Shown here: piece after piece, positions 1 through 8,140 of the stretch
Layout of the letters: every line of letters begins with the position of its first letter
Position numbering within the stretch: position 1 is the first letter of the stretch
Assembly (NCBI GenBank): GCA_959018155.1
Contig: CAUEKH010000032.1
Location: 1-13,241 of the forward strand
Direction of reading: 5' to 3'
DNA length: 13,241 bases
Origin: an uncultured Hungatella sp.
Lineage (GTDB): Bacteria > Bacillota > Clostridia > Lachnospirales > Lachnospiraceae
Made by a program: the position numbers and the translations under genes
The notes under the pieces: model-generated
Database searches by the model: none
Told to the model about the DNA's origin: nothing
The model's input: only the letters and a program-made list of their open reading frames with translations

Positions 1-602
1 AGTACAGCGAGCATTTGACGATGACCAATACGGAGAACGGCCGGAAATCCTATGCCATCAAATCAAGGCTGAAGACGCCGGACAGTATCGTGAAGAAGTT
101 AAAACGGTACGGATTTGAAGTGACGATTGACAACATGGTGGAGCGGTTAAGCGATATTGCGGGAATCAGGATTATCTGTTCTTTTACATCGGATATTTAC
201 CATATAGCGGAGATGATTACGAAGCAGAGCGACGTTACCGTGCTCTACGTGAAGGATTATATCAAGAACCCGAAGCCCAATGGATATAAGAGTTATCACA
301 TGGTGGTGACAATCCCTATTTATCTGACAGACGGACCGGTGGATACGAAGGTGGAGATCCAGATCAGGACAATTGCCATGGATTTCTGGGCCAGCTTAGA
401 ACATAAGATTTATTATAAATTCGAGGGGAATGCACCGGCGTATTTACAGCAGGAACTGAAGGCGTGTGCCGATGTGGTAAACATGCTTGATGTTAAGATG
501 TTTTCTTTAAACCAGGCGATTTTAGAGTTGGCTGAGGCCCAGCGCCTGCAGGAGAATGATCCGCCCGACGAAGACGAGGCGGCAGAGGAAGAGTTACCGT
601 AA
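1..602 (+). CDS. Small alarmone synthetase (RelQ/YjbM-type GTP pyrophosphokinase), 5'-truncated by window edge
   Basis: This gene makes (p)ppGpp by moving pyrophosphate from ATP to GTP or GDP in the cytoplasm. The visible sequence is one RelA/SpoT synthetase domain with no HD hydrolase, TGS or ACT domain, which marks it as a small alarmone synthetase. Counting from the TTG at 15, the motifs are RLKTPDS (residues 18-24), DIAGIRI with catalytic Asp47, the substrate-loop segment NPKPNGYKSYH, and EIQIRT with Glu114, followed by MDFWASLEH. An alpha-helical tail ends in a run of Asp and Glu. The frame stays open through base 3 upstream of that TTG, and family members run about 210-260 residues, so the true start lies outside the window and the TTG is not the start. 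Fold and activity class are sure; the choice between RelQ and RelP subtype is not. Confidence 0.93.
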   Translation, partial: YSEHLTMTNTENGRKSYAIKSRLKTPDSIVKKLKRYGFEVTIDNMVERLSDIAGIRIICSFTSDIYHIAEMITKQSDVTVLYVKDYIKNPKPNGYKSYHMVVTIPIYLTDGPVDTKVEIQIRTIAMDFWASLEHKIYYKFEGNAPAYLQQELKACADVVNMLDVKMFSLNQAILELAEAQRLQENDPPDEDEAAEEELP

Positions 603-605
603 AAT

Positions 606-644
606 GCGCAGCCATGGTGGGAGTATCTGCCAGGGCTGCGTTTT
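606..644 (+). terminator. Intrinsic terminator after the alarmone synthetase gene
   Basis: The arm CGCAGCC at 607-613 pairs with GGCTGCG at 634-640. After an A/G mismatch the stem continues with TGG at 615-617 against CCA at 630-632, then further weak pairs. TTTT follows directly at 641-644. It starts four bases after the stop codon and separates the synthetase gene from the GDPD gene. The short T tract may allow some read-through. Confidence 0.8.
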
Positions 645-675
645 AACAAAATAAGCGAGGATAGAAGGTTGAAGT

Positions 676-2478
676 ATGAAGACGCTGACAAAAGAGACGT
701 GGCAGGTTCTAAAGTTTAACCAGAAGAATGCCCTGCTTTTTGAAGTCCTGTACCGCCTGCTTACCGCGCCCCTCTATCTGCTGCTGTTAAGCAGCGGGCT
801 TCGCTGGTCGTTAAAAATGGCCGGATACAGCTATCTGACGGCCGGAAATATCGGCTTCTTTCTGCTTAAGCCGGGAACGATTCTGATGATTCTGGCGGCT
901 CTGATTGTCGGAATCATTTTTCTGTCCTTCGAAACAGGGTGCCTTCTCACACTGTTTCAGGGAGCCGCCTATTGCAGAAAGCTGACTTTGGGAGAGATAT
1001 TCATTGGCGGCTGCCAGAAACTTTTCGATGAGATTCGAAAGAAGAACTGGAAGCTGGGACTGCTGATTCTGGCAAATTACTCGATTGCCAATTTATATCT
1101 GGTTTACCGTGTGCTGGCACACGTGAAGCCGCTGAATTTTGTGATATCGGAACTGCTCAAACAGCCCCTTGGAAGGCTGGGACTTGCGGCAGCCGTGGTG
1201 ATCCTGATTCTGGTTGTCGTGCCGGGGCTTTATACATTTCATGCCTGCATGATTGAACAGAAGAATTTCAGGGATGGATATCACAGGAGCCGCTGCATTC
1301 TCCGGAACCACATGGTTCGGACGGTATTGCTGATGGCCGGTTACTATCTGGGACTGATCCTGCTGATCCATGTGGCTTACGCGTTCTGCGTACTGGTGGC
1401 GGCAGTCGGGATGGTCTTATTTACAGATAACCAGATGGCCCTGGCCGTTCTTCCGGCCGTCTGTGACAGAATTGAGCTGGTCCTGATTTTCCTGGGAAGT
1501 ATTCTGCTCACGGTGGGGAATTTTGCGGCGCTGGGGGTTCAGTACTACCAGTATGGCAACCGGAAAAGCCAGGATGCGAGGTGGGATTTCTCCTACCCTG
1601 CAAAAAAATCAATTATGGGCCGGATGAGTATCTGTGTCATCGGGGCGGCCGCTGTGGTGAGCCTGATTTTTCTCTTCGATGTGGTGAGAAATGGTTCTGC
1701 CATTACCTCAGATATCCTGACGCCGGTACAGATAACGGCCCACCGGGGAAGTTCCAGGGAGGCGCCGGAGAATACCATGGCCGCCATGGTGAAGGCTGTG
1801 GAGGATATGGCCGATTTCGTGGAAATTGACGTGCAGGAGACGAAGGACGGCGTGGTGGTCTTAGGCCACGATACGAATTTGAGAAGAGTAGCAGGAATCA
1901 ACCGGGCCATCAGTTCCTACACCTACGCGGAACTGCAGGAACTCGATGTGGGAAAGTGGTTCTCAGAAGAATTTACCGGGGAGAGGATCCCGGCGCTTTC
2001 CGATATTATGGAGTTCTGTAAGGGCCGTGTCAATATGAATATCGAGATTAAGAATCTGGGAAAAGACAGTGCTCTGCCGGACAAGGTGGTGGCGATGATA
2101 AGAGAGTACCAGATGGAAGAGCAGTGCGTGGTGACCTCCACGAGGCTGTCGTACTTGACGAAGATTAAGGAGCAGGCGCCGGACATCAGGACGGGCTATA
2201 TTATTTCGGCGGCTTACGGGGATTACTATTCCAGTGATTCCATTGATTTTATCAGCATCCGTTCCAGCTTTGTGAGCGGAAAGCTGGTGGAGGCGGCCCA
2301 CGAAAAAGGAAAAGCCATCCATGCGTGGACGGTTAATAATAAGAGTGAGATGGAGCGCATGAAGATGCTGGGGGTGGACAATATCATCACCGATTATCCG
2401 GTGCTTACGAGGGAAATCGTGTATCGGAAGGAGGCGACTGAGACGCTTCTTGAGTATCTGCGGCTCGTTTTAAAATAA
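676..2478 (+). CDS. Membrane-anchored glycerophosphodiester phosphodiesterase (GDPD)
   Basis: This 600-residue protein joins a large membrane region to a C-terminal GDPD domain that splits glycerophosphodiesters into glycerol-3-phosphate and an alcohol. Residues about 20-345 hold seven or eight hydrophobic segments and resemble the GDPD-associated membrane domain of Firmicutes. The catalytic part starts at [14 protein letters not shown], with His356 and Arg357. It continues with metal-binding Glu383 and Asp385 in [10 protein letters not shown], His398 in GHD, and Glu457 in NIEIKN. It ends with the family's usual HAWTVNN and IITDYP segments. All key residues are present, so it should be active, probably on the outer face of the membrane on lipid or teichoic-acid-derived glycerophosphodiesters; the topology and substrate are inferred. 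AGAAGG at 663-668 supports the ATG. dtd follows after 25 bases, so the two are probably cotranscribed. Confidence 0.93.
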   Translation: MKTLTKETWQVLKFNQKNALLFEVLYRLLTAPLYLLLLSSGLRWSLKMAGYSYLTAGNIGFFLLKPGTILMILAALIVGIIFLSFETGCLLTLFQGAAYCRKLTLGEIFIGGCQKLFDEIRKKNWKLGLLILANYSIANLYLVYRVLAHVKPLNFVISELLKQPLGRLGLAAAVVILILVVVPGLYTFHACMIEQKNFRDGYHRSRCILRNHMVRTVLLMAGYYLGLILLIHVAYAFCVLVAAVGMVLFTDNQMALAVLPAVCDRIELVLIFLGSILLTVGNFAALGVQYYQYGNRKSQDARWDFSYPAKKSIMGRMSICVIGAAAVVSLIFLFDVVRNGSAITSDILTPVQITAHRGSSREAPENTMAAMVKAVEDMADFVEIDVQETKDGVVVLGHDTNLRRVAGINRAISSYTYAELQELDVGKWFSEEFTGERIPALSDIMEFCKGRVNMNIEIKNLGKDSALPDKVVAMIREYQMEEQCVVTSTRLSYLTKIKEQAPDIRTGYIISAAYGDYYSSDSIDFISIRSSFVSGKLVEAAHEKGKAIHAWTVNNKSEMERMKMLGVDNIITDYPVLTREIVYRKEATETLLEYLRLVLK

Positions 2479-2503
2479 GAGAACCAGAAAACAGGAGATC
2501 ACA

Positions 2504-2959
2504 ATGAAAGCAGTACTGCAGAGAGTTACCCGCGCCGCTGTGTCGGTAGAAGGACAGCGGGTTGGGGCCATTGAACGGGGATTTTTGATCCTTCTTGGCG
2601 TGTCGGATTCCGATACGAGGGAGGTGGCGGACCGGATGGTGGATAAGATATGCAAGCTTCGTATTTTCGAAGACGAGAATGGGAAGACGAACCTTTCTCT
2701 GGCGGAGGTGGGAGGCGGGCTTCTCGTTGTAAGCCAGTTTACGCTTTACGCCGACTGCCGCAAGGGCAACAGGCCCAGCTTCACAAAAGCGGGTTCTCCG
2801 CAGCAGGCGGAGGAACTGTATGAATACTTCCTCGGACGCTGCCGGGAGCGGGGGTTCGTTGTGGAACACGGGGTATTTGGCGCTCATATGGAGATTGAAC
2901 TGGTCAATGACGGCCCGTTTACCCTGGCACTGGACAGCGTGGAACTGTTCGGATTATAA
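2504..2959 (+). CDS. dtd: D-aminoacyl-tRNA deacylase (DTD)
   Basis: DTD removes D-amino acids (and glycine mischarged on tRNA-Ala) from tRNAs, protecting translation in the cytoplasm. The protein is 151 residues, the normal length. It starts with [17 protein letters not shown]. The catalytic SQFTL motif is at residues 77-81, with Thr80 in the expected place, followed by [12 protein letters not shown]. The Gly-cis-Pro motif that rejects L-amino acids is Gly137-Pro138 in NDGPFT; the more common form is NDGPVT, so Phe139 is a mild variant. AGGAG at 2493-2497 gives a good ribosome binding site six bases before ATG. In many Firmicutes dtd sits beside a Rel-type gene; here a GDPD gene lies between dtd and the alarmone synthetase. 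Identification is firm. Confidence 0.97.
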   Translation: MKAVLQRVTRAAVSVEGQRVGAIERGFLILLGVSDSDTREVADRMVDKICKLRIFEDENGKTNLSLAEVGGGLLVVSQFTLYADCRKGNRPSFTKAGSPQQAEELYEYFLGRCRERGFVVEHGVFGAHMEIELVNDGPFTLALDSVELFGL

Positions 2960-2960
2960 T
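2931..2960 (+). promoter_or_regulatory. Probable sigma-A promoter of the aminopeptidase gene
   Basis: TGGACA at 2931-2936 (5 of 6 to the -35 consensus), an 18-base spacer, and a perfect TATAAT at 2955-2960. The whole site lies in the last codons and stop of dtd. Transcription would begin near 2966-2968, leaving a leader of about 65 bases before the ATG at 3032. The match is strong, but no transcript evidence is visible. Confidence 0.6.
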
Positions 2961-3031
2961 GTTTGAGGGCGGGTCTGATTTCACCCACTTTAAGAATACA
3001 ATGGATTAATAAAATATGGAGGAAATACATC

Positions 3032-4432
3032 ATGGAAAAAGAAAAGAGCAGGGGACAGAAATTACAGGAAGAACTGACCTGGAAGTTCCCCAACATCGCA
3101 AAAGATGCACCGGAGCAGATTGAGGAGGCAAAGGCCTTCTGCGAGGGCTACAAGGAGTTCCTTAACCAGGGAAAGACGGAGCGGGAATGTGTGGCAAAGG
3201 CCGTAGAGATTCTGGAAAAGGCAGGCTATACCCCGATTGAGGCGGGCAGGAAATACGCCGCCGGAGACAGAGTCTATTTTGTCAACAGAAAGAAATCAAT
3301 CATTGCGACTACATTTGGAACACGTCCGGTGGCGGACGGCGTGCGCATGAATGGCGCCCATATTGATTCCCCGCGTCTCGATTTAAAGCCGAATCCGGTC
3401 TATGAAAAGAGCGATATCGCATATTTTAAGACTCACTATTACGGCGGAATCCGCAAATACCAGTGGGGGACGATTCCTCTGGCCATGCACGGCGTCATTG
3501 TAAGACAGGATGGAGAGGTTGTGAATGTGAGCATCGGTGAGAATGAGGGAGATCCGGTATTCTGTATTTCCGATTTGCTTCCACATCTGGCTTCTGAGCA
3601 GAATGAGCGGACTTTAAAGAAGGGATTAATGGGTGAGGAACTCAATATTATCATTGGTTCTGTTCCGTACCTCGATGAAGAGGAGTTAAAGGAACCGGTG
3701 AAGCTTCTGGCACTTCAGCTTTTGAATGAGCGCTACGGTATTACGGAGGCTGATTTCCTCCGCGCCGAGATCGAGATGGTTCCGGCACAGAAGGCCCGCG
3801 ATGTGGGATTGGATGCCAGCATGATCGGCGCCTATGGCCAGGATGACCGTGTGTGCGCCTATACGGCTCTCATGGCTGAGATTGACACAAAGCAGCCGGA
3901 GTACACAACCGTGACTATCCTGACAGATAAAGAGGAGACGGGTTCCGAGGGAAATACCGGTTTAAATTCCGATTACGTCCTTCATTACATTGAGACGCTG
4001 GCCGATATGGAGGGGGCTGACGCGAAGAATGTCCTCCGCAACTCCATCTGTCTTTCCTCCGATGTGAACGCGGCCTACGATCCGACCTTCCCGGCGGTTT
4101 ACGAGGAGCGCAATTCCTGCTATATCAATAAAGGCTGTGTGCTGACAAAGTATACCGGTGTAGCCGGAAAGTCGGGATCCAACGATGCCAGCGCGGAACT
4201 GATGGCAAGGGTAATCGCCATGATGGATCGGGAAGGCGTATACTGGCAGATTGGCGAACTCGGCGCAGTGGATGCCGGCGGCGGCGGAACGATTGCCAAA
4301 TATGTGGCTCATATGGACGTGGATGTGGTCGATCTCGGTGTGCCGATTCTGTCCATGCACTCCCCGTTTGAACTGGCCTCCAAGTTAGATGTATACAATA
4401 CATACAAGGCATTTAAGGCATTTTATAAATAA
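3032..4432 (+). CDS. apeA: M18-family zinc aminopeptidase
   Basis: This is a cytoplasmic dodecamer-forming metallo-aminopeptidase of the M18 family (aspartyl aminopeptidase/aminopeptidase I), which removes N-terminal residues in peptide turnover. It has 466 residues, as in clostridial ApeA. Two-zinc site motifs are present in order: HIDSPR with His110 and Asp112, GQDDRV with Asp271 and Asp272, DKEETGSEG with Glu301 and Glu302, SSDVNAAYDP with Asp344, and LSMHSPFE with His443 near the C-terminus. The frame is open back to a TTG at 2963, but that stretch is promoter leader. The ATG at 3032 has GGAGG at 3018-3022 nine bases upstream and begins MEKEKSRGQKLQEEL, typical of the family. It probably forms its own transcription unit, with a promoter in dtd and a weak hairpin after the stop. 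The preferred substrate (acidic or neutral residues) cannot be read from sequence. Confidence 0.95.
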   Translation: MEKEKSRGQKLQEELTWKFPNIAKDAPEQIEEAKAFCEGYKEFLNQGKTERECVAKAVEILEKAGYTPIEAGRKYAAGDRVYFVNRKKSIIATTFGTRPVADGVRMNGAHIDSPRLDLKPNPVYEKSDIAYFKTHYYGGIRKYQWGTIPLAMHGVIVRQDGEVVNVSIGENEGDPVFCISDLLPHLASEQNERTLKKGLMGEELNIIIGSVPYLDEEELKEPVKLLALQLLNERYGITEADFLRAEIEMVPAQKARDVGLDASMIGAYGQDDRVCAYTALMAEIDTKQPEYTTVTILTDKEETGSEGNTGLNSDYVLHYIETLADMEGADAKNVLRNSICLSSDVNAAYDPTFPAVYEERNSCYINKGCVLTKYTGVAGKSGSNDASAELMARVIAMMDREGVYWQIGELGAVDAGGGGTIAKYVAHMDVDVVDLGVPILSMHSPFELASKLDVYNTYKAFKAFYK

Positions 4433-4460
4433 ATGCAGGGAGAAATGAATTGTGAAGGCT

Positions 4461-4500
4461 TTCTGAAATTTTTGTGAATTTCAGGAAAAAGACTTTTTTT
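4461..4500 (+). terminator. AT-rich hairpin with T tract after the aminopeptidase gene (probable weak terminator)
   Basis: CTGAAATT at 4463-4470 and AATTTCAG at 4477-4484 form a perfect 8-base inverted repeat around a TTTGTG loop, extended by two G-U pairs at the base. Seven T residues lie at 4494-4500, but eight bases separate stem and T tract, so this is not a textbook terminator. It could also be a regulatory site in front of the lipoprotein gene. Confidence 0.4.
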
Positions 4501-4578
4501 AAGCGGTCCGATATGGTAAACTGACAGGAAGCACTTTGACAGGCTTAATTATATTTGTAGAAGGAAAAGGAAAGTATT

Positions 4579-5685
4579 ATGAGAAAAATTTTTAAAGTAT
4601 GTATCTGTGGTCTTGTTGCGGCGTCTGTGATTACCGGCTGCTCCAGTAAAAAGGCGGAGGAGACGACAGCGGCAGAAACGACAGCCCAGAGTACAGAGGC
4701 GGAGACGACGGAACCGGAGACGATGGCGACTGTGGATTTATCGACAGTTGACAACGGAACCGTTACACTTGGCGAATATAAGGGAATTGAAGTGACAAAG
4801 CAGCCGGTGGAGGTTCTCGATGAAGAAGTCGACGCAGAGATTTTAAGAAGCCGTGAGGCGAAGGCGGAATTTACGGATGTGGACCGCGCCGTAGAGGACA
4901 GCGATAAAGTAAACATTGATTATGTCGGTACCAAGGACGATGTGGCGTTTGACGGCGGAACCGCTCAGGGACAGGATCTGGTTATCGGTTCCCACTCCTA
5001 TATTGACGGATTTGAGTCCGGACTTATCGGTGCGAAAAAGGGAGACGAGGTAACTTTAAACCTTACCTTCCCGGAGAATTACGGCAATGCAGAGCTGGCC
5101 GGCCAGGACGTTGTATTTAAAGTGACGATCAACAATGTTCAGGAACAGAAGATTCCGGAACTGGATGATGCCTTTGTCCAGGAAGTATCTGAGTACAAGA
5201 CAGTAGACGAGTACAAAGAAAGCATCCGTCAGTCTATTCTCGACCAGAAGGAAGAGCAGGCAAAGGTGCAGATGGAAGATGAATTGATCAAGACTGTTCT
5301 TGATAACTGCCAGATTGAGACGAAGCAGGAGGCCATTGACGCCAACTATAATAACTATGTGGCCAATTATACGAATCAGGCCGCTGCCTACGGAATTGAT
5401 TTAAATACCTTTACATCCGCCTTCTTCGGCATGGATATTGATACTTTTAAGGCGCAGCTGCAGATTATGGCAGAGTCAGCGGTGGAACAGAGACTGGCCT
5501 TCCACGCAATTGCGGAGAAAGAAGGAATCACCATTACCGATGAGGATCGCGATGCGTTTGCCAAGGAAATGGGATACGAGAGCAAGGATCAGCTGATTGA
5601 GACAGCCGGCGCCTATGCGGTAGACGATTACCTCATTTCCACCAAAACAGTAGACTTTTTAGTTGAGAATGCAGTAATTAAATAA
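4579..5685 (+). CDS. Trigger-factor-type PPIase lipoprotein (extracytoplasmic foldase)
   Basis: This 368-residue protein is a likely surface chaperone/prolyl isomerase. It starts with a lipoprotein signal: basic MRKIFK, a hydrophobic core, and lipobox I-T-G-Cys21. A Thr/Glu-rich linker follows (about 24-50). Residues 55-105 resemble the segment leading into the PPIase domain of trigger factor (YKGIEV ... RAVEDSDKV). The FKBP-like domain spans about 109-190, with NIDYVG, FDGG, IDGFESGLIGAKKGDE and TFPENY conserved. Residues about 195-365 match the helical C-terminal chaperone arms. The ribosome-binding signature GFRxGKxP is absent and there is no room for it. The predicted role is folding secreted proteins at the membrane outer face, comparable to PrsA; this is inferred. 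AAGG at 4567-4570 supports the ATG. xpt follows after 23 bases with no terminator between. Confidence 0.88.
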   Translation: MRKIFKVCICGLVAASVITGCSSKKAEETTAAETTAQSTEAETTEPETMATVDLSTVDNGTVTLGEYKGIEVTKQPVEVLDEEVDAEILRSREAKAEFTDVDRAVEDSDKVNIDYVGTKDDVAFDGGTAQGQDLVIGSHSYIDGFESGLIGAKKGDEVTLNLTFPENYGNAELAGQDVVFKVTINNVQEQKIPELDDAFVQEVSEYKTVDEYKESIRQSILDQKEEQAKVQMEDELIKTVLDNCQIETKQEAIDANYNNYVANYTNQAAAYGIDLNTFTSAFFGMDIDTFKAQLQIMAESAVEQRLAFHAIAEKEGITITDEDRDAFAKEMGYESKDQLIETAGAYAVDDYLISTKTVDFLVENAVIK

Positions 5686-5708
5686 ATACGATTAGGGGGA
5701 ACACCTTT

Positions 5709-6293
5709 ATGCAGCTTTTAAAGGACAGGATACGAAAAGACGGAAAGATTAAATCCGGCGACGTGCTGAAGGTAGACAGCTTCTTGAACCACCAGATGGA
5801 TATTAAGCTGTTCGAGGAAATCGGAAAAGAATTTAAAAGACGCTTTGCCGATTCCGAGGTGAACAAGATTCTGACGATTGAAGCGTCAGGCATTGGTATC
5901 GCATGTATCGTGGCGCAGTTTTTTAATGTGCCGGTCGTATTTGCCAAGAAATCAAAGACGAAGAATATCGCCGGTGACGTCTATACCACAAAGGTAGAAT
6001 CCTTTACCCACGGAGGCGTCTATGACATCATGGTGTCAAAGGAATTCCTTGGAAAAGGCGATAAGGTCCTGCTGATTGACGACTTCCTTGCAAATGGCAA
6101 GGCTCTGGAAGGGCTTTCTGCAATCGTGAAAGACTCCGGAGCGAAACTTGTCGGCGCCGGGATCGTTGTCGAGAAAGGCTTCCAGCCGGGCGGCGACCGT
6201 CTGCGGGCCGAAGGGATCCGGGTGGAATCCCTCGCTATCGTAGAAAGTATGGATGAAAAGACGGGAACGATACGTTTTCGAGGTGATGAATGA
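5709..6293 (+). CDS. xpt: Xanthine phosphoribosyltransferase
   Basis: Xpt converts xanthine and PRPP to XMP and pyrophosphate, a purine salvage step in the cytoplasm. The 194-residue protein is close in length and sequence to Bacillus subtilis Xpt: LKVDSFLNHQMD near the N-terminus, IEASGIG around residue 58, PVVFAKK, and the PRPP-binding loop LLIDDFLANGKA with Asp124 and Asp125 and the ANGKA at 128-132. EKGFQPGGDRL and VESLAIVESM close the protein. AGGGGGA at 5694-5700 is a strong ribosome binding site. Only 23 bases separate it from the lipoprotein gene, which leaves no space for the purine riboswitch that often precedes xpt, and no pbuX permease gene follows. The stop overlaps the next start (ATGA), so translation is probably coupled to the HAD phosphatase. 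Confidence 0.97.
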   Translation: MQLLKDRIRKDGKIKSGDVLKVDSFLNHQMDIKLFEEIGKEFKRRFADSEVNKILTIEASGIGIACIVAQFFNVPVVFAKKSKTKNIAGDVYTTKVESFTHGGVYDIMVSKEFLGKGDKVLLIDDFLANGKALEGLSAIVKDSGAKLVGAGIVVEKGFQPGGDRLRAEGIRVESLAIVESMDEKTGTIRFRGDE

Positions 6294-7087
6294 CGGGCAG
6301 CAGAAAAGCATTATTTTTTGATATTGACGGAACACTTTTATCCGAGGTGGATAAGACTGTGCCGGAGAGCGCGAAGCGGGCGCTGGCCCGCGCACGCGCC
6401 AAAGGCCATCTCGTGTTTATTAACTCCGGCAGGACCTACTGTCTGATTGGGCCCATCAAGGACCTGGTGGAAGTGGACGGGTACTGCTGTGGCTGCGGGA
6501 CCAGGATCATTGTGGGGGATGAAGTGCTGTATTCCGCTACGATTCCCCATGAGCGCGGGCTGCAGATAAAAAAGGATGTCCTGCGCTATGGACTGGATGG
6601 GGTCTTAGAGGGAACAGAAGGCTGTTATTTCCAGAAGGAGAAGTCGAGAATCCCACGGCTGGAAGTGATCCGATCCAATATCGCGGCAGGCGGTAATTTA
6701 TCTCCCTACGGTTGGGAGGAAGACTGCTACGATTTCGACAAACTTTGTGTGATGACGGATGAGAACAGCGATCTGGCCGGATTTTCCCGGGCGCTGGGAC
6801 TCGATTTCGATATCATCGACCGGGGCGGCAATTTCTACGAATGCGTACCGGCCGGCCATTCCAAGGCCACGGCTATTGAAGTGGTTCAGGAGAAGTACGG
6901 AATTCCCTTGGAGGATGTGTATGTCTTCGGGGACAGCACCAACGACTTATCCATGTTTGAATATGCCAAAAACTGCATTCTGATGGGGCACCATGACGTG
7001 GAACTGGAGCCTTACGCGACGTTTTTTACAAAGAATGTGGAGGCGGACGGAATTGAATATGCCATGGAGAAGCTGCAGCTGATTTGA
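6290..7087 (+). CDS. HAD-superfamily Cof-type (IIB) phosphatase
   Basis: This 265-residue cytoplasmic hydrolase carries the four HAD motifs: DIDGT with nucleophile Asp11 and acid/base Asp13, Ser46 in INSGRT, Lys192 in HSKATAI, and GDSTNDLSMF with Asp215 and Asp219. The large insert between motifs II and III is a C2 cap, with CGCGTRI at its start, which places it in the Cof/YbjI-like class. Such enzymes dephosphorylate sugar phosphates, nucleotides, FMN or PLP, and the exact substrate cannot be read from sequence. Its start codon overlaps the xpt stop by four bases (ATGA), with GAGGTGAT just upstream, so the two proteins are made from one transcript. A role in nucleotide metabolism is possible from this context but is only inferred. 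Confidence 0.92.
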   Translation: MTGSRKALFFDIDGTLLSEVDKTVPESAKRALARARAKGHLVFINSGRTYCLIGPIKDLVEVDGYCCGCGTRIIVGDEVLYSATIPHERGLQIKKDVLRYGLDGVLEGTEGCYFQKEKSRIPRLEVIRSNIAAGGNLSPYGWEEDCYDFDKLCVMTDENSDLAGFSRALGLDFDIIDRGGNFYECVPAGHSKATAIEVVQEKYGIPLEDVYVFGDSTNDLSMFEYAKNCILMGHHDVELEPYATFFTKNVEADGIEYAMEKLQLI

Positions 7088-7165
7088 CGGCGAAACCATG
7101 ATAAGAGTGACAGGCACCGAAACCTTCTAAAGTAAATCACAGTTCAGAGAAGGAATCGAATATTT

Positions 7166-8050
7166 ATGAAAGCTAAAGTTCGTATTATTACAGCGATGCT
7201 GATGTTCGGCAGCATTGGCCTGTTTGTGAGATGGATTGCACTGCCCTCCAGTGTGATTGCGCTGATCAGAGGGATTGTGGGCTGCGTATTCCTTACAGGG
7301 GCGGGACTGGCTATGAGACAGCCCCTTAACTGGAAGGCAATCAGAAAAAACTGGCTGATGCTGGTTCTGTCCGGGGCGGCGATTGGATTTAACTGGATTT
7401 TCCTGTTTGAGGCGTATCGTTTTACAACGGTATCGTGCGCGACGCTCAGCTATTATTTTGCGCCTGTTTTTGTGATTTTAGTCTCCCCGCTGGTGCTGGG
7501 GGAAAGGCTGACGAAGCTGAAGCTTGGCTGTGTGGCGGGTGCTGTTCTCGGCATGGTTCTCGTGTCAGGCGTGCTGTTTATGGGAAATGGGGAGAATGAC
7601 TTACTCGGGATTTTCTTCGGACTGGCGGCGGCTGTGCTGTATGCCAGCGTCATGATTTTTAATCAGTTTATGAAGGGGCTGTCCGGCCTGGAGATGACGA
7701 CGGTGCAGCTTGGCGCGGCGGCAGTCGTGCTGTTTCCATACACAGCGATCACCGCTTTTGAACCGTTAGCGGAAGCGGGGATTACTGTTACTCCGACAGC
7801 CTGGGTTCTGCTGGCATTTGTGGGAATTGTACATACAGGAGTCGGTTATCTGCTCTACTTTTCCGGGATGAAGGAACTGCCTGCCCAGACGGTGGCCGTG
7901 TTAAGTTACATTGATCCGGTTACGGCAATGATCCTGTCCGGACTGGTTCTGGGGGAGACGATGACGCCCGCGCAGATGGCAGGGGCTGTATTGATTCTTG
8001 GGATGACGTGGCTGGGAAGCAGGCCCGACAGCCGGGAGAATGGAATTTAA
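7166..8050 (+). CDS. EamA-family (drug/metabolite transporter) membrane exporter
   Basis: This 294-residue inner-membrane protein has about ten hydrophobic segments in two repeats, the standard DMT/EamA layout. Each repeat ends with the family signature: YFAPVFVILVSPLVLGERLT (Glu113) in the first half and SYIDPVTAMILSGLVLGETM (Glu264) in the second. Members export amino acids, nucleosides or other metabolites, or act as importers; substrate is unknown here. AGAAGGA near 7148-7154 serves the ATG with a somewhat long spacer. The 78 bases after the HAD gene hold no clear terminator or promoter, so it may be read as the last gene of the lipoprotein-xpt-HAD unit. A purine-related export role would fit that context but is not shown. 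Confidence 0.92.
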   Translation: MKAKVRIITAMLMFGSIGLFVRWIALPSSVIALIRGIVGCVFLTGAGLAMRQPLNWKAIRKNWLMLVLSGAAIGFNWIFLFEAYRFTTVSCATLSYYFAPVFVILVSPLVLGERLTKLKLGCVAGAVLGMVLVSGVLFMGNGENDLLGIFFGLAAAVLYASVMIFNQFMKGLSGLEMTTVQLGAAAVVLFPYTAITAFEPLAEAGITVTPTAWVLLAFVGIVHTGVGYLLYFSGMKELPAQTVAVLSYIDPVTAMILSGLVLGETMTPAQMAGAVLILGMTWLGSRPDSRENGI

Positions 8051-8087
8051 ATATCGAAACTATGGAAAATGGTAAAGAGTAAAAGAT

Positions 8088-8127
8088 GGCCAGCCTTCTG
8101 ACTATAATTCAGACGGCTGGCTGTTTT
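8088..8127. terminator. Bidirectional intrinsic terminator between convergent genes
   Basis: GCCAGCC at 8089-8095 pairs with GGCTGGC at 8115-8121. After one T/C mismatch the stem continues with TCTGA at 8097-8101 against TCAGA at 8109-8113, around a seven-base loop. TTTT follows at 8124-8127 on the + strand, and AAAA at 8081-8084 gives a T tract on the other strand after four bases. It ends the exporter gene and can also stop transcripts coming leftward from the regulator gene. Confidence 0.88.
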
Positions 8128-8140
8128 ATTGAAGACGGTG

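Noticed and set aside
15..17. TTG as the start of the alarmone synthetase gene
   Set aside because: The frame is open upstream to the window edge and the encoded protein lacks the N-terminal helices of the family, so the gene is cut, not short.
1093..2322. Long open frames on the - strand inside the GDPD gene
   Set aside because: They lack ribosome binding sites and recognisable domains, and the + strand frame carries a complete conserved enzyme.
2963..3031. N-terminal extension of the aminopeptidase from a TTG
   Set aside because: The extension lies in the promoter leader, has no ribosome binding site and no family similarity; the ATG at 3032 has GGAGG upstream.
4512..4555. Promoter for the trigger-factor lipoprotein: TATGGT at 4512, or TTGACA at 4536 with TATATT at 4550
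   Set aside because: TATGGT has only a poor -35 (AAGACT, 17 bases upstream), and TTGACA to TATATT is only eight bases apart. A promoter is likely in this gap but neither pair is convincing.
7125..7133. TTCTAAAGT before the exporter gene, also present at 9210-9218 beside the regulator dyad
   Set aside because: A single shared 9-mer without the rest of the dyad is likely chance in 13 kb of sequence.
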